Assembly: GCA_025602915.1 (NCBI GenBank)
Contig: JAHLJZ010000160.1
Coordinates: 1 to 20,389 of the forward strand
From: Paraphysoderma sedebokerense
Taxonomy: Eukaryota; Blastocladiomycota; Physodermatomycetes; Physodermatales; Physodermataceae
Direction: 5' to 3'
DNA length: 20,389 bases
This document shows positions 19,875 to 20,389 of the stretch, in pieces. Each line of letters starts with the position of its first letter. Position 1 is the stretch's first letter. Both the position numbers and the translations under genes were made by a program. The notes under the pieces were generated by a model that was not told the DNA's origin, ran no database searches, and saw nothing but the letters and a program-made list of their open reading frames with translations.

Positions 19875-20389
19875 ATGGACTTAGCTTCTATCTCGTGGGT
19901 GCTTTGGAAAAGCACCTTCACAAAGGCAATGAGGGTTGCGACTTTAGAAGACAACATAAGAGACATAATTCTAAATGACATTGCTCCACCACTGAGGGTT
20001 GCTGAACCCGGCAAAGTGCCGAATTGTGAAGAAATTCAACAGAAAAGTATAAAGCCAAACGTCGCGAGCATATTGACTCAACAGCAGAGAAGATTGTAAT
20101 TCAAACTGCCAGCAACCAACCGAAACCGTCAGCTCCTATTTTAACACCAACCAGTTTGCACAATGTAGAGCAAAATACAGAACGTTTTCAGTCTTTGTAT
20201 CCAGACGTTCCATTAGTAGTCGCAGCTGGAGGAGCTGGAACCTCTCAGTTGACCACCCCTGTACCTCCAAACCAATGTGTTTCAGTTGCCGGAACCGGTT
20301 TACAAAATAGCGAGATAAAGGGATTTGTAATCAACATTCTTGAAGACCGTTATGCGGAAGCAAAGAATGATCTGATTTTACAATTACGT
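19875..20389 (+). pseudogene. Array membrane protein, copy 5 (cut by window edge)
   Basis: The 5' part of a further unit, with the same start and the same early stop at 20097-20099. The window ends inside exon 1, 56 bp before the point matching the unit junction, so it is not known whether this copy continues into the same 3' half or into the original third paralogue. Confidence 0.7.

Larger units (their letters stand above)
13852..20389 (+). repeat. 2198-bp tandem repeat array, continuing past the window
   Basis: Every landmark from 13852 recurs 2198 bp later, for example the second-exon ORF at 14524, 16722 and 18920, and the spacer ORF at 15247, 17445 and 19643. No mismatch was found in the lines compared. 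Units run 13852-16049, 16050-18247 and 18248 to the window end. The last difference between copy 2 and copy 3 is A/G at 13851/16049, so the unit boundary lies inside exon 1. Each unit holds the 3' half of one gene, a 595-bp spacer and the 5' half of the next gene. The high identity means either very recent amplification, strong homogenisation or an assembly artefact. Confidence 0.9.

Noticed and set aside
13852-20389. Regular repeats considered as a CRISPR or satellite array
   Set aside because: The unit is 2198 bp and contains spliced protein-coding sequence, so it is a tandem gene duplication.

Overview
The window looks like a nuclear contig of a fungus. Genes carry short spliceosomal introns (about 70 to 230 bp), some with unusual GTT-type 5' splice sites. 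The two confidently recognised genes are a GNS1/SUR4-type fatty acid elongase and a Sec14-like CRAL-TRIO protein. An expansin-like double-psi beta-barrel fragment and AT-rich DNA would fit an early-diverging fungus, but the clade is a guess. No tRNA, rRNA, CRISPR array, LTR element or transposase was recognised.

Left part (1-4800): a restless accessory-type region. It holds a perfect 21-bp hairpin (160-210), a membrane-anchored coiled-coil ORF (393-1028) whose frame runs on for 44 codons past its TGA, an expansin-like gene whose first codons and promoter come from a duplicated block (1094-1530, second copy 4457-4870), a 33-bp inverted repeat (2733-2882), GA/CT-rich low-complexity DNA, and a long foldback (4095-4452) that duplicates the last exon of an otherwise unplaced gene in inverted orientation.

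Middle (4800-10640): three intact-looking spliced genes. These are a Q/N/S-rich protein with a conserved C-terminal domain (4800-6186), the elongase (6951-8531, five exons) and, on the minus strand and convergent with it, the Sec14-like gene (10640-9031, six exons). The last two both belong to ER/lipid biology, but nothing shows that they are co-regulated.

Right part (11235-20389): a tandem family of an unrecognised membrane protein. The layout is a nearly invariant N-terminal block of about 65 residues, a variable linker, a coiled coil, a double transmembrane segment and a short C-terminal domain spread over two small exons. Copy 1 (434 aa) is divergent and copy 2 (483 aa) looks intact. Copies 3, 4 and 5 (the last cut by the window edge) sit on a 2198-bp unit that appears identical in every stretch compared. 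Each unit joins the 5' half of a third paralogue to the 3' half of copy 2, so the unit seems to have arisen by unequal exchange inside exon 1. All three amplified copies share a 2-nt length change that closes the N-terminal frame after 74 codons. A TTCnnGAA-centred motif lies 141-149 bp upstream of every start codon. This array is the most noteworthy system in the window.
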